From JBBQWZ01 sp038210135 (lineage in GTDB: Bacteria; Acidobacteriota; Terriglobia; Bryobacterales; Bryobacteraceae), in contig JBBQWZ010000003.1 of the NCBI GenBank assembly GCA_038210135.1, positions 124,001 through 188,000 on the forward strand: DNA of 64,000 bases. Reading direction: 5' to 3'. The position numbers were made by a program, and so were the translations under genes. Below are positions 1 through 9,477 of the stretch, in pieces; position 1 is the stretch's first letter, and each line of letters begins with the position of its first letter. The notes below the pieces were generated by a model. That model saw only the letters and a program-made list of their open reading frames with translations. It ran no database searches and was not told the DNA's origin.

Positions 1-108
1 ACGGACATCGTTGATCCGGCGAGTCTGGATGGCTTTTTCGGGCGTCAACACCTGCGCAGGCGACACGGCGACGGCTGTCAAAACGAACACCAACATTTTC
101 AAGAGCAT
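1..108 (-). CDS. N-terminus of a secreted S9-peptidase-like protein (truncated by window edge)
   Basis: Thirty-six codons are visible from an ATG at 108 before the window ends. The first 18 or so residues form a clear signal peptide (MLLKMLVFVLTAVAVSPAQ). The mature start, reading LTPEKAIQTRRINDVR, resembles the opening of secreted S9-family peptidases and TolB-like propeller proteins of Acidobacteria, where such a segment leads into the first 'SPDG' blade. The family guess rests on this short stretch alone. The gene is divergent from the histidine kinase at 167, with a 58-bp gap that must hold both promoters. Confidence 0.5.
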   Translation of the reverse strand, partial: MLLKMLVFVLTAVAVSPAQVLTPEKAIQTRRINDVR

Positions 109-166
109 GAGATTGATGGAAACGAAACTAGCATAGGTTGCCTTCAAGGTTTCCGGCTGGCGGCCG

Positions 167-2302
167 ATGAGCACCAAAGAGGGCAGTACGCTGAAAGTCC
201 GCCGTCTGATTACACGCAATCGAACGATCGTGGCGATGCTGCTGTGTCTTGCCGTGAATGGCGGCTTCGCGCCTTCGGACAGATCGCGGCGGCCGCCGGA
301 TCGGACGATCCGGATTGGCGTGGACAACGCTGCGCCGTATCAAAGTTGGATCGAAGGTACGGGACCGATCGGTTTTTCGATCGATCTGCTGAACGAAGCG
401 GCCCGCCGGCAGCACATTCGGCTTGAGTGGGTAAACCGCCCGCAGGGGCCGGGGCCATCGTTTGAAACCGCGTCCGTAGATCTATGGCCTCTCGTCTCGG
501 TCGATTTCGGAAAAGTCCACGGACTGTACACATCGGAGCCCTTCCTTGAAAACCAGTACGCGCTGGCACGGCTGCGCGATACGTCCAAGGGCCGATTTCC
601 CACGAAAAATTGGCGCGGCCGCAAGGTCGCCATGGCGAATCGGCCGGCGTCGGTAGGGTACGCGCAGCGCGCGGCGCCTGGCATGATCCCGGATTTGACT
701 CCCGACCGCCAGACAGCACTTGAACACGTGTGTGAGCAGAGGGCGGCAGCTGTCTTTATGGAGCTCCGCATCTTAGAGGCCAATCTTCTGCACCTGCCTG
801 CGGGCTGCCTGGGAAAGGACTTCCAAGTCGAACTTTTGCGGGACATTCACGTCCCAATGAGTATCGTTTCTTTCCCGGCTTTTCGACAGGAAACAGAGCT
901 ACTGCGCGGCGAAGTGGATCGAATGCTCCGCGACGGAACCTACGCCTCGATCGCCAGTCGCTGGTTCCTGTTCTCGATGGCGGAAGCCCATGAATTCAGC
1001 GATCGCGCCACCGCGGCCCGCTTCCGCATGATTCTCCAAACCGTGATCGCCGGCATGACGGCATTGATGGCCCTTCTCGCATGGATGTACCGGCGCGCGA
1101 TACAAGCCACCCGCACCGCCGAAACCGCCAATCGCGCCAAGTCGCAGTTCCTGGCAAATGTCAGCCACGAGGTGCGGACTCCGATGACGGGAGTGCTGGG
1201 CATGGCGGACCTTTTGCTCGCCAGCCCCCTGACCCCCGAACAACGGGAGCACGCATCGACGATCATCGCCTCGGCGCGCCTTCAACTTTCCATTCTCAAC
1301 GACATCCTGGATTCCGCGAAAATCGAATCCGGCATGCTGGTGATGGGCAATCAGGACTTCTCGCCCACCCAGTTGGTGACGGAAGTGACGGCGATGTATC
1401 GGGGCATGGCGCTCGAACAAGGGCTCGAACTCCGCTCGGTAATCGAAAATTTGCCGGATCGCGTGATCGGCGATGCCCGCCGCTTGAGCCAGGTGTTGGG
1501 CAATCTGGTCAACAACGCGATCAAATTTACGTCCTCGGGGACGGTCACGATTGAAGTCCGGGGCGACGCCGCGGGTCCAGCGGATGGAGATTCAACTCTA
1601 CTCTTTCAAGTCCGCGACACCGGAATCGGCATCGCGCCCAAAGCGCAGCGAAGCATTTTCGAAAGTTTTACGCAGGTCGAATCCTCCGGTTCCCGCCGCT
1701 TCGGCGGCACCGGACTGGGCCTCACCATCTGCCGCCATCTTGTCGAGCAGATGGGCGGATCCATTCAAGTGGACAGCACGCCGGGATCCGGAAGCACGTT
1801 CTGGTTCCTTCTCCGGTTGCCGTTTTCCCCAGAAGCGCCGATCCCGATCTCTACGCTTCAGTCCGCACAGCAGCCACTCTCGCCCAATCTGCCGATTCTC
1901 GTCGCGGAGGACAACGCCGTGAATCAGCGGCTGGTCAGCGCGCAACTGGCACGGCTCGGTATTTCGGTGGAGCTGGCTCGCAACGGAATTGAAGCGGTGG
2001 CGAAGTGCGGAGATGCCCGCTTCGCGGCCGTCTTGATGGACTGTCAAATGCCGGAAATGGACGGTTGGGAAGCCACCCGCCGCATCCGCGCTCTCGCGGG
2101 TCCCCGCCTGCCAGTGATCGCGATGACCGCAAGCAGTTCCGCCGCGGACCGCAAGCTGGCGGCCGACGCCGGCATGGACGACTTCATCGCGAAGCCCTTC
2201 AACCAGGCGGAGCTGATCGCCGTTCTTGGACGCTGGGTGACGGCTGCCGCAAAAACCGAACCGGCCGCGGATTCTGCAGTTACTTCAACGCCGAAAGAGT
2301 AG
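167..2302 (+). CDS. Hybrid sensor histidine kinase with periplasmic solute-binding sensor and receiver domain
   Basis: The 711-residue protein has four parts. An N-terminal hydrophobic signal/anchor (about residues 20-35) leads into a family 3 extracellular solute-binding domain (about 47-265). A transmembrane helix follows at about 285-305. The cytoplasmic part has a HisKA domain with phosphoacceptor His334 (VSHEVRTPM), a HATPase domain with N, G1 and G2 boxes (NNAIKF, DTGIGI, GGTGLGL), and a C-terminal receiver with Asp625 (VLMDCQMPEMDG) and the conserved lysine in the AKPF motif. By family logic a periplasmic small molecule controls autophosphorylation, followed by transfer to the fused receiver. 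No separate output regulator lies nearby, so the downstream partner is unknown. The stop overlaps the convergent gene at 2280 by 23 bp. Confidence 0.93.
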   Translation: MSTKEGSTLKVRRLITRNRTIVAMLLCLAVNGGFAPSDRSRRPPDRTIRIGVDNAAPYQSWIEGTGPIGFSIDLLNEAARRQHIRLEWVNRPQGPGPSFETASVDLWPLVSVDFGKVHGLYTSEPFLENQYALARLRDTSKGRFPTKNWRGRKVAMANRPASVGYAQRAAPGMIPDLTPDRQTALEHVCEQRAAAVFMELRILEANLLHLPAGCLGKDFQVELLRDIHVPMSIVSFPAFRQETELLRGEVDRMLRDGTYASIASRWFLFSMAEAHEFSDRATAARFRMILQTVIAGMTALMALLAWMYRRAIQATRTAETANRAKSQFLANVSHEVRTPMTGVLGMADLLLASPLTPEQREHASTIIASARLQLSILNDILDSAKIESGMLVMGNQDFSPTQLVTEVTAMYRGMALEQGLELRSVIENLPDRVIGDARRLSQVLGNLVNNAIKFTSSGTVTIEVRGDAAGPADGDSTLLFQVRDTGIGIAPKAQRSIFESFTQVESSGSRRFGGTGLGLTICRHLVEQMGGSIQVDSTPGSGSTFWFLLRLPFSPEAPIPISTLQSAQQPLSPNLPILVAEDNAVNQRLVSAQLARLGISVELARNGIEAVAKCGDARFAAVLMDCQMPEMDGWEATRRIRALAGPRLPVIAMTASSSAADRKLAADAGMDDFIAKPFNQAELIAVLGRWVTAAAKTEPAADSAVTSTPKE

Positions 2303-2732
2303 CCGCGATCTGCCGGAACTGATCTTCGGGCGCGCCTTCCCGGATCGTGATATTTGCCGAACAGGTTCCGCCGGGATACGGAATGATCTCGTACCACGAT
2401 GTCACCACCTTGCCTTGAAAGGTGCTCGGCTTCATGGCGTAAAACCGCCTCTGCGCCGTGTTTTCGGTGACTTTGTCCACTCCCGCAACCTTCATTCCGG
2501 CCTCGCTCAAAGGCTTCAACGTGTTACCCTCGCGACTGGTCAGAATCACTGCGATGCCGCGATCTTTCGCATTCGCAAACCCGGCCGCGGCATCCGTGAG
2601 TGAATAATCTCCTGGCACTGCGATCTGGCATTTGCCGTGTGAATCCTTTACCGATTTCCACCCCGCCGGAATGGACTGGGCCTGACCCGCCGCGACCACG
2701 AACAATAATAGAAATCCAAATATAAAACGCAT
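2280..2732 (-). CDS. Small secreted protein of unknown function
   Basis: The 150-residue product begins with a strong signal peptide (MRFIFGFLLLFVVAAGQAQ), so the ATG at 2732 is preferred over the much longer upstream open frame, whose N-terminal extension is Leu/Arg-rich and is the shadow of the gene at 2829. The mature part is compact with two cysteines (KCQIAVPGDYS and GGTCSANITI) that could form a disulfide. I recognise no named family. It is convergent with, and slightly overlaps, the histidine kinase. Confidence 0.7.
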   Translation of the reverse strand: MRFIFGFLLLFVVAAGQAQSIPAGWKSVKDSHGKCQIAVPGDYSLTDAAAGFANAKDRGIAVILTSREGNTLKPLSEAGMKVAGVDKVTENTAQRRFYAMKPSTFQGKVVTSWYEIIPYPGGTCSANITIREGAPEDQFRQIAATLSALK

Positions 2733-2828
2733 GTTCTCGCAGTCTAGCCGCGGGCTTCCGCCCAGGTCAAATCGCGGGGTCCTGGCGCGACTGCGAATCG
2801 TCGGGGGACCGTATACCCTAGTGGAACC

Positions 2829-3560
2829 ATGTATTGCCCATACTGCGCAGCAGCCGTCGATCCGAGCCAAAGCATTTGCCAGGTTTGCAGCCAGCCGATT
2901 GCGGGTGCACCACAGCAGCAGGCTCCTCCTCAAGGCTGGCAGCAGCCAGCCGCGGGTCAGCACGCGGGTCAGCACGCGGGTCAGCAAGGCTGGCCGCCGC
3001 AGAATCCACCGGATACGCCGCCGCAGCAGAACTGGCAGCAGCAGCAACAACCACAACAAGCCTGGCAACAGCAATCACAAAACGCTTGGCAGCAGCCGGG
3101 GGGCTATCAGGCTCCTCAACCCGGCTGGGGCATGCCGCCGCAATCCATCACTGCGACCGGAGCGCCATCCTCGGTCCGCCTCGCTGCCATGTTGATCCTG
3201 GCCGCGACCGGCATCGGCCTGCTATACACCCTGTACTTTTTCGCGCGCTACTTCTCGAGCTATCGCTCGAGTTTCGGATTTGGCTTCGCGCAAACATTTC
3301 TGTTCGCCATCGCCTGGACTCTGCTCGTGATGTTCATCTGGAAAGGGCAAAACTGGGCCCGGTTTGCCGCCGGAGCCTTCATCTGTTACTCGATCCTAAT
3401 GACCATCCTGAGCTTTTCAAGATTCTTTTCGTACAGCCGCGCCCAGAATGTCAGCCTGATCATCAGCTTCGCGATTTCGATCGTCGCCGCGGGATTGCGC
3501 GGCTATGCCTGTTTTCTCTTGTTCCAGCCGGAAGCCAACGCCTTCTTCACAAAACGCTGA
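2829..3560 (+). CDS. Zinc-ribbon membrane protein with Gln/Pro-rich linker
   Basis: This 243-residue protein starts with a CxxC...CxxC zinc ribbon (Cys3, Cys6, Cys17, Cys20). A low-complexity linker of about 80 residues follows, rich in Gln, Pro, Trp and Gly, and it includes a short tandem GQHA repeat. The C-terminal half has about four hydrophobic helices (about residues 118-235). Proteins with a zinc ribbon, disordered linker and membrane domain are common in bacteria and mostly uncharacterised, so no reaction can be assigned. The stop lies 1 bp from the convergent acyl-CoA dehydrogenase stop. The alternative frame at 2834 is an artefact of the linker's repetitive codons. Confidence 0.8.
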   Translation: MYCPYCAAAVDPSQSICQVCSQPIAGAPQQQAPPQGWQQPAAGQHAGQHAGQQGWPPQNPPDTPPQQNWQQQQQPQQAWQQQSQNAWQQPGGYQAPQPGWGMPPQSITATGAPSSVRLAAMLILAATGIGLLYTLYFFARYFSSYRSSFGFGFAQTFLFAIAWTLLVMFIWKGQNWARFAAGAFICYSILMTILSFSRFFSYSRAQNVSLIISFAISIVAAGLRGYACFLLFQPEANAFFTKR

Positions 3561-3561
3561 T

Positions 3562-4728
3562 TCACAACTGCAGCTGCCGCGCTGCGAGATCGCGCATGAT
3601 CTCCTCCGACCCGCCGCCGATCGCGTTGACGCGTACTTCGCGGTAAATCCGCTCTACCTTGTGGCCGCGGATATAGCCCGCGCCGCCGAAAATCTGCATC
3701 GCTTCCCGCGCACAGAATTCCATCGTCTGCGTCGCCTGCACCTTCAGCAGCGCCAGATCGGCGATCGGCGATTCGCCCTGAGCGACACGCCACGCCGTCA
3801 TTTCGAGATAAGCCTGCGTGGCATTCACGGCGCGCGTCATCTCTACCAATTTGTGCCGGATCACCTGATGATCGGCCAGCCGCTTCCCAAACGTGTGCCG
3901 CTCGCGCGCATACGCGATGGCTTCTTCAAGCGCGACCCGAGCGTTCATGTTGGCACCCGCGGCCATGCCGAGCCGCTCCGAGTTGAAGTTGCGCATGATC
4001 GCCTGGAAGCCGCGGTTCTCTTCGCCGATCCGATTCGCCTCCGGCACGCGAACGTCATCGAAAAATAACTGCGCAGTGTCCGAAGCCCACCACCCCATCT
4101 TGTGCATCACAGTGCGCGAGAATCCCGGACGGTCCGCTTCGATCAACACCAGCGAAATTCCGCCGATGCCTTCGCCACCCGTCCGCACGGCAACCGAAAA
4201 GTAATCGCCGCGCATACCGGAAGTGATGAAAGCCTTCGACCCTTTGACGACGTAATCCGCGCCGTCCCTGCGCGCGGTCGTCTGCAAAGCCGCCACGTCC
4301 GAGCCACCCGAAGGCTCCGTGATCGCGAGGCAGGAAATCTTGTCACCAGAAAGAATTTGCTTCAGCACACGAGCCTTCAATTCCGCCGAGCCCACCGCCG
4401 CAATCGGCGGAGCGCCAATGGCATGGCTCATCAGGCTGGCGGCAACGCCTCCGCAAGCCGGCCGGTTCAATTCTTCGGTGCTGATAATGCTCAGGAACGG
4501 ATCGCGGTCCGGAATGCCGCCGTACTCTTCCGGGAAACCCAGCCGCAAGAGTCCGATTTCCGAGGCTTTGCGATAGAGTTCGCGCGGAAACGTTTCGGCT
4601 TCGTCCCACTCGTTGACGAAAGGCGCAATTTCCTGGTCCACCCAGCGGCGCATCGTCCGCCGCCACATTTCATGTTCCTCGGTGTAGAACGGACTCGCCG
4701 CCCGGGCCGGAGCCGCCATTGTCGTCAT
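3562..4728 (-). CDS. Acyl-CoA dehydrogenase
   Basis: The 388-residue flavoprotein has the usual three-part acyl-CoA dehydrogenase layout. The N-terminal helical domain (about 14-125) includes FPEEYGG, the middle beta domain has the FAD/substrate signature ITEPSGGSD, and the C-terminal helical domain has RHTFGKRLADHQ and FGGAGYI. It should oxidise an acyl-CoA to the 2,3-enoyl-CoA and pass electrons to ETF. The position of the medium-chain-type catalytic Glu near the C-terminus reads IGGGSEEIM, with Gly where YEGT has Glu. Glu251 (NSERLGMA) aligns with the helix-G Glu used by isovaleryl- and long-chain-type enzymes, so I infer that it is the base. Substrate is unknown. No beta-oxidation partner is adjacent. 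Confidence 0.93.
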   Translation of the reverse strand: MTTMAAPARAASPFYTEEHEMWRRTMRRWVDQEIAPFVNEWDEAETFPRELYRKASEIGLLRLGFPEEYGGIPDRDPFLSIISTEELNRPACGGVAASLMSHAIGAPPIAAVGSAELKARVLKQILSGDKISCLAITEPSGGSDVAALQTTARRDGADYVVKGSKAFITSGMRGDYFSVAVRTGGEGIGGISLVLIEADRPGFSRTVMHKMGWWASDTAQLFFDDVRVPEANRIGEENRGFQAIMRNFNSERLGMAAGANMNARVALEEAIAYARERHTFGKRLADHQVIRHKLVEMTRAVNATQAYLEMTAWRVAQGESPIADLALLKVQATQTMEFCAREAMQIFGGAGYIRGHKVERIYREVRVNAIGGGSEEIMRDLAARQLQL

Positions 4729-5072
4729 CCAATCGCCTCCTCAGAATTGTGTCAGAGATCGCGGCCCGCGACAGCCCCGCTTCCATATCGGCGCAGCCCA
4801 TTGGCCCTATGCCGCCTCATCGATTTGACATGTCACGCAACCCGCATCCATACCGCGGTCCTTCCTAGGAATCCGAATGAACTCTCGCTTTGCCTATCCT
4901 GATCCTGATCCCCTCCTCGGCCTGAGCGCCGACTTCCAATTCGACGACCTTCGCTGGCGGAATCTTGGGCCGAATCGCGCTGGCCGATCGCTGTCCGTCG
5001 CCGCGTCTGACGCCCGTCCACGCGAATACAATTTCGGCGCTGAACAAGCCGATCAGCGATCCGACCGCTCGC
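4729..5072. other. Intergenic stretch with one weak ORF
   Basis: This 344-bp gap lies between two minus-strand genes. A minus-strand open frame (4865-5155, 96 codons) has a coding-like codon pattern in its second half. Its only ATG lies 83 bp inside the preceding gene, its N-terminus has no signal peptide, and it matches nothing I know. I do not call it as a gene. The plus-strand frames here also look like shadows. No repeat or terminator was seen. Confidence 0.4.
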
Positions 5073-5798
5073 CTAACGCAATTCCCCGACCACTTCCGTC
5101 TCGATGTGAACCTGCCGGACGCGAGCCACCCGCACCGGGGTTCGCGCCAAGCCAAGTATGCCCGTCCGCGGCAGAAACACTTTAGCCTGCACCGACGAAT
5201 GCGGAGGCACTTGCAGGAATCGATCCGCCGCCTGCAGGACCAGGTTCGTACGCTTGGCTTTCTCCAATTCCGGATTCCAGTAAATCGATTGCACCCTTGG
5301 CAGCACTAAGCCCGTCAACAAGGCCACCGATCCTTTCGCCCGCGCCGAGTTCAGCACGCCGCCGCTCGACAACCCCACCAGCACCGCTACGCCGAAATCC
5401 AAAAGCTGAAACACCTGTTGGTGTCCGCCCGCGATGGAATCGAAGGTGCCAAGCACCGACGGAAACGCTTCCGCAAATTGAGCCAACCGATGATCGGTGC
5501 CGAACGCCAAGACTTGCGCGGGCTCCCGCGAACCCACGGTTTCGTAGTCCACTTCGAACCATAAAGCGGACTTATCGAGTTGGATCTTCTTCTCGGTCGG
5601 GTTGTTCACAACCACGTCGATCGCAAGATAGCGGCTCGCGATGCGCCGTCCAAAATTGGCTCTCGTCGAGACCACGTCCTGGATCGAAAACGCCGCCGAC
5701 ACTTCGGTCACCAAAAGATCCGCCGCCTGACAGCGGCTCGTAACCACAAACGCCAGCGCGGCGAGGGCGAGTGGAACGCGGAAAGAAGTATTCTTCAT
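5073..5798 (-). CDS. Secreted protein of unknown function
   Basis: The ATG at 5798 gives a 241-residue protein with a textbook signal peptide (KNTSFRVPLALAALAFVVTS, cleavage near QA/AD). The ORF extends 23 codons further upstream, but that part is not signal-like. The mature protein is rich in beta-type sequence and lacks further membrane segments. One stretch (VDVVVNNPTEKKIQLDKSAL) looks like a beta-sandwich describing pairing or adhesion, but I cannot name the family. It lies downstream of the DinB-like gene on the same strand, with a 95-bp gap. Confidence 0.7.
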   Translation of the reverse strand: MKNTSFRVPLALAALAFVVTSRCQAADLLVTEVSAAFSIQDVVSTRANFGRRIASRYLAIDVVVNNPTEKKIQLDKSALWFEVDYETVGSREPAQVLAFGTDHRLAQFAEAFPSVLGTFDSIAGGHQQVFQLLDFGVAVLVGLSSGGVLNSARAKGSVALLTGLVLPRVQSIYWNPELEKAKRTNLVLQAADRFLQVPPHSSVQAKVFLPRTGILGLARTPVRVARVRQVHIETEVVGELR

Positions 5799-5893
5799 TG
5801 CGTTCGAAGAATACAGCGCGTCCGCCGCGTGCCCCACGCTGCGGGAAGTATCCTGTTCAACCGGCACGAAATACAGTCGCGGTTCGTCCGTGA

Positions 5894-6364
5894 CTAGTCA
5901 GCCTTCACCAGCAAAATCATCTGACCCGCATGATAAATGTTGTGTTGCGCCACGCCGTGTAACAGGAAGTACTTGTTGTACGGACATCCCGCCGCTTTCT
6001 CCCACAAGCGATCGTCATCCAGCGTTCGGACCTCCGCCACCAACTCGTCATGAGCCGCATCCGCCGCCAATAACGCCTCCGACCACTCGCCTGAAGGAAC
6101 CGGAAAGTTCTCCTCATCTAGCGGCGTGTGCTCCTCGCCGCGCAGTCTCAACAACCCAACTCGCTCCCAAGCCGATGCGTGTGCCAGCAGCTCCCAAATC
6201 GAATGCGCCCCCGGAATCGGACGTTGCCGCGCTTTTTCCGCATCCACATCTTTCAAAACCTCATGAATGGACGGACCGTGCCATGCCTCTCCTCGCCACG
6301 ATCGCTCCAACTGATCCGCAATCCGCCGAGCCTCGCGCCCTCCAGTCTTCGTTCCTTCCGCCAT
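5894..6364 (-). CDS. DinB-family metal-dependent hydrolase-like protein
   Basis: The 156-residue protein fits the DinB/YfiT four-helix bundle. It has a first-helix metal-ligand histidine in SIWELLAHAS and the paired C-terminal histidines in HGVAQHNIYHAGQ. Members bind a divalent metal and include thiol transferases and damage-inducible proteins of unknown reaction, so only the fold is assigned. Length is normal for the family. The gene is divergent from the M14 peptidase at 6437, with a 72-bp intergenic region. Confidence 0.85.
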   Translation of the reverse strand: MAEGTKTGGREARRIADQLERSWRGEAWHGPSIHEVLKDVDAEKARQRPIPGAHSIWELLAHASAWERVGLLRLRGEEHTPLDEENFPVPSGEWSEALLAADAAHDELVAEVRTLDDDRLWEKAAGCPYNKYFLLHGVAQHNIYHAGQMILLVKAD

Positions 6365-6436
6365 ATTTTTCGTTCCTTGACTTGATTGATGAGTAACCTA
6401 TCGCCCCGAAAGCTTCGTATTATCATACTTACCTCT

Positions 6437-9400
6437 ATGCGCCGAACCACCTGTCTCCCGCTGGCCATTGCTGCGCTCGTTGCCGCTGCCGGATTTGCCT
6501 CCGCGCAAACGCAGAAAATCGACGAGGGCTACACCGCGAAAATCCGCGAATTCACGACCGATAAGGCTTTTTCGACGGAGCTTGTGGACCACCTTCCGGC
6601 CTCGGCTACCGTTCCGACGCCCGAAAAGATGCTTGGGTATATCGCGGGCGCGCCGAATCACCTCACCTATACCAAAGACATTTACCGCTACATGCGCGAA
6701 ATCGAAAAGACCTCGAAGCGCGTGAAGGTGTTCTCGATTGGCCGTTCGGAAGAGGGCCGCGAAACCCTGCTGGTGGCCATTTCGGACGAAGCCAACCTCG
6801 CCAAGCTCGATCGCTACAAGCAGATCACGGCGAAGCTCGCCGATCCGCGGACCACGCCCGAAGCCGAGGCCAAGCGCCTGATCGCCGAAGGCCTGCCCAT
6901 CTACTGGGCCACCGGTTCCATCCATTCGCCCGAAACCGGCTCGCCTGAAATGCTGATGGAATTGGCATACCGTCTCGCGGTCGAAGAGACACCGTTCATT
7001 CAGCACATCCGCAAAAATATGATCGTCATGCTGACGCCTGCGACCGAAGTCGATGGCCGCGATCGCATGGTGGACCTCTACAACTGGAAAAAGGAAAACC
7101 CCGGCAAACAGGCGCCCAGCCTTCTCTACTGGGGTAAGTACGTCGCCCACGACAACAATCGCGATTCCATGTCGATGGCGCTGCAGCTCTCAAAAATCGT
7201 GATGTCCACTTTCCTCGAATATCATCCGACCGTCCTGCATGACCTGCACGAGTCGGTGCCGTTTCTCTACACCTCGACAGGCATGGGCCCGTACAACGCG
7301 TGGCTCGATCCAATCGTCGTCAACGAGTGGCAGAAGATGGCCTATTACGAAATCGAAGAGATGACTAAGCGCGGCGTGATCGGAGTCTGGACCCACGGCT
7401 TCTACGACGGTTGGGCGCCGAACTACATGTTTTACTCTGCCAACGGTCACAATTCGATCGGCCGTTTCTACGAAACCTTCGGCAATGGCGGAGCCGATAC
7501 GCAGGATCGCACCGTGCCTGGCAATCAAACCACCAGGACCTGGTTCCGTCCCAATCCGCCTCTGGCCCGCGTGAAGTGGTCGATGCGCAACAACAACAAT
7601 ATGCAGCAGAGCGCCATCCTGTTCGCAATGCACTACACCGCGACGAACAAGACCACGTTCCTCGAGAATTTCTACACCAAGGGTCAACGCTCCATCGCAA
7701 AGGCAGTCACCGAAGGCCCCGCGGCCTGGGTTCTGCCGTCCGACGAAACCCGTCCCGCCGAAGCGGCCGACTTGATGCGCCTCATGCAATTGCAGGGCGT
7801 CGAAGTCCACAGGACTACCGCGGCATCCGAGTTCACCACCAAAGGCGTGAAGACATCCGTACCCGCCGGCAGCTACGTCATCCGCATGGACCAGCCGTAT
7901 TCCCGCATGGCCGACATGCTGCTCGACACGCAGTATTACAACGTTACCGATCCGGCTCCGTACGATGACACCGGCTGGACGCTCGGCGCGCTGCGCAACG
8001 TCAAGACCGTTCGAGTGATGGACACCGCCATTCTCAAGGCGCCGATGTCGATGATCACGGACAGCGTGAAGGCAACGGGCACCGTCACCGGTTCCGGCGG
8101 AACTTTGCTCGTGCAGAACAACACCGACAACACGCTTGCCACCTTCCGCTACCGCTTCAAGAACGTCAAAATGCTGGCCGCCGAAGAGGCCTTCGAAGCG
8201 GACGGCAGGAAGTTCAGCGCCGGCTCGTTCCTGATTTCAGAAGGCGACCGGGGCGCGATGGAAGCGTCCGCGAAGGAACTCGGTCTCATCGCCCACGCCG
8301 TGTCCGCCGCGCCAAAAGTGGCCACCCACGAAGTCGCTGCTCCGCGAATCGCGTTGATCCACACCTGGACCAACACGCAGGACGAGGGCTGGTATCGGGT
8401 CGCCTTCGACCAGCTGAAGATTCCGTTCGACTACATCTCCGACCACACTCTGAAGAACACGTCGAACCTGCGCAGCAAGTGGGACGTCCTCATTTTCGGA
8501 CCCGTCCGCGGCACGTCGCAGCGCATTGTGAACGGAATCAGCGGCAAGGATCCGATTCCGTGGAAGCAGTCCGCCCTCACGCCCAACTTCGGAAACTCCC
8601 CCGACCAGACCGACGATATGCGCGGCGGCATGGGCCTCGAAGGCATGGTGAACGTGCAGAAGTTCATCGACGAAGGCGGCCTCATGGTCTTCATTCAAGG
8701 GACTGCGGCGATTCCGATTGATTTCGGTTTGATCGACGGCGTCAGCATTCAGGCCTCGCCCACGCTGCAGGCGCGCGGCACCATTCTGCTTTCGAACATC
8801 GCGGACAAGAAGAGCCCCATCGCCTACGGCTACGGGGACAAGCTCGCGGTGTACTTCAACCAGGCGCCGATCCTGAACACCAGTGTCTTGGGCGGCTTCG
8901 GTGGCTTTGGCGGTGGCGGCGGACGCGGCTTCGGCGGTCCGGACGTTGCCGGCCGGGCCACTGGACGAGGCACCGTGACCGATCCCGACGTCCCGCAAGG
9001 GCGCGCCTTCGTCGCTCCGCCGGAGCGCGCGCGTCCGACCGAAGACGGTCTCGATCCTGACATCGCGCAACAGCTTCGCGCCAACGGCATGATGCCGGAT
9101 CCGGCGACGCGGCCCCGCGTCATCGTCCGCTTCGCCGAAGAACGCGACCTGCTTGTGTCCGGTATGCTCGCAGGCGGACGCGACCTCGCCGGCAAGCCCG
9201 CTGTTGTTGACGTCCCGCGCGGCAAAGGTCACGTGCTGCTGTTCGCCAACAATCCGATGTGGCGCAACGAAACCCAGGGCAGCTACTTCCTGCTCTTCAA
9301 CGCCATGTTCCACTACAAGAGCCTCGACGTAGGCCGTGCAGCCGGACGCGGAGCCGGTGCCGTGCCGGGCGCGAATGACGACGATCAGGACCAGAATTAA
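6437..9400 (+). CDS. Secreted M14-family zinc carboxypeptidase-like protein
   Basis: The ATG at 6437 gives a 987-residue protein with a signal peptide (MRRTTCLPLAIAALVAAAGF). The first 400 residues form an M14 peptidase domain: zinc ligands His163 and Glu166 (SIHSPETGSPE), a third-ligand candidate in HDLHES (His268/His271) and the substrate Arg242 in HDNNRD. The rest is a long C-terminal extension with alpha/beta character, interrupted by a Gly-rich segment (GGFGGFGGGGGRGFGG). Such large M14 proteins are numerous in Acidobacteria and probably act on peptides outside the cytoplasm. The upstream 17 codons before the signal peptide are not used in this call. A hairpin terminator follows at 9430. 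Confidence 0.9.
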   Translation: MRRTTCLPLAIAALVAAAGFASAQTQKIDEGYTAKIREFTTDKAFSTELVDHLPASATVPTPEKMLGYIAGAPNHLTYTKDIYRYMREIEKTSKRVKVFSIGRSEEGRETLLVAISDEANLAKLDRYKQITAKLADPRTTPEAEAKRLIAEGLPIYWATGSIHSPETGSPEMLMELAYRLAVEETPFIQHIRKNMIVMLTPATEVDGRDRMVDLYNWKKENPGKQAPSLLYWGKYVAHDNNRDSMSMALQLSKIVMSTFLEYHPTVLHDLHESVPFLYTSTGMGPYNAWLDPIVVNEWQKMAYYEIEEMTKRGVIGVWTHGFYDGWAPNYMFYSANGHNSIGRFYETFGNGGADTQDRTVPGNQTTRTWFRPNPPLARVKWSMRNNNNMQQSAILFAMHYTATNKTTFLENFYTKGQRSIAKAVTEGPAAWVLPSDETRPAEAADLMRLMQLQGVEVHRTTAASEFTTKGVKTSVPAGSYVIRMDQPYSRMADMLLDTQYYNVTDPAPYDDTGWTLGALRNVKTVRVMDTAILKAPMSMITDSVKATGTVTGSGGTLLVQNNTDNTLATFRYRFKNVKMLAAEEAFEADGRKFSAGSFLISEGDRGAMEASAKELGLIAHAVSAAPKVATHEVAAPRIALIHTWTNTQDEGWYRVAFDQLKIPFDYISDHTLKNTSNLRSKWDVLIFGPVRGTSQRIVNGISGKDPIPWKQSALTPNFGNSPDQTDDMRGGMGLEGMVNVQKFIDEGGLMVFIQGTAAIPIDFGLIDGVSIQASPTLQARGTILLSNIADKKSPIAYGYGDKLAVYFNQAPILNTSVLGGFGGFGGGGGRGFGGPDVAGRATGRGTVTDPDVPQGRAFVAPPERARPTEDGLDPDIAQQLRANGMMPDPATRPRVIVRFAEERDLLVSGMLAGGRDLAGKPAVVDVPRGKGHVLLFANNPMWRNETQGSYFLLFNAMFHYKSLDVGRAAGRGAGAVPGANDDDQDQN

Positions 9401-9429
9401 GCGACAATCTTCGCTTCGCCCAATAACAA

Positions 9430-9470
9430 TGGCCCGTCCCGCGCAAGCGAAGACGGGCCAATTTCTCTTT
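9430..9470 (+). terminator. Rho-independent terminator after the M14 peptidase
   Basis: A perfect 9-bp stem (TGGCCCGTC at 9430-9438 with GACGGGCCA at 9452-9460) and a 13-nt loop is followed by ATTTCTCTTT on the plus strand. It sits between the convergent stops of the peptidase and tssA and may also act weakly in the opposite direction. Confidence 0.75.
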
Positions 9471-9477
9471 TGAAACT

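Noticed and set aside
4865..5155. 96-codon minus-strand frame between the acyl-CoA dehydrogenase and the secreted protein
   Set aside because: Part of it has coding-like codon use, but its start is deep inside another gene and I see no domain or signal. It remains unproven.
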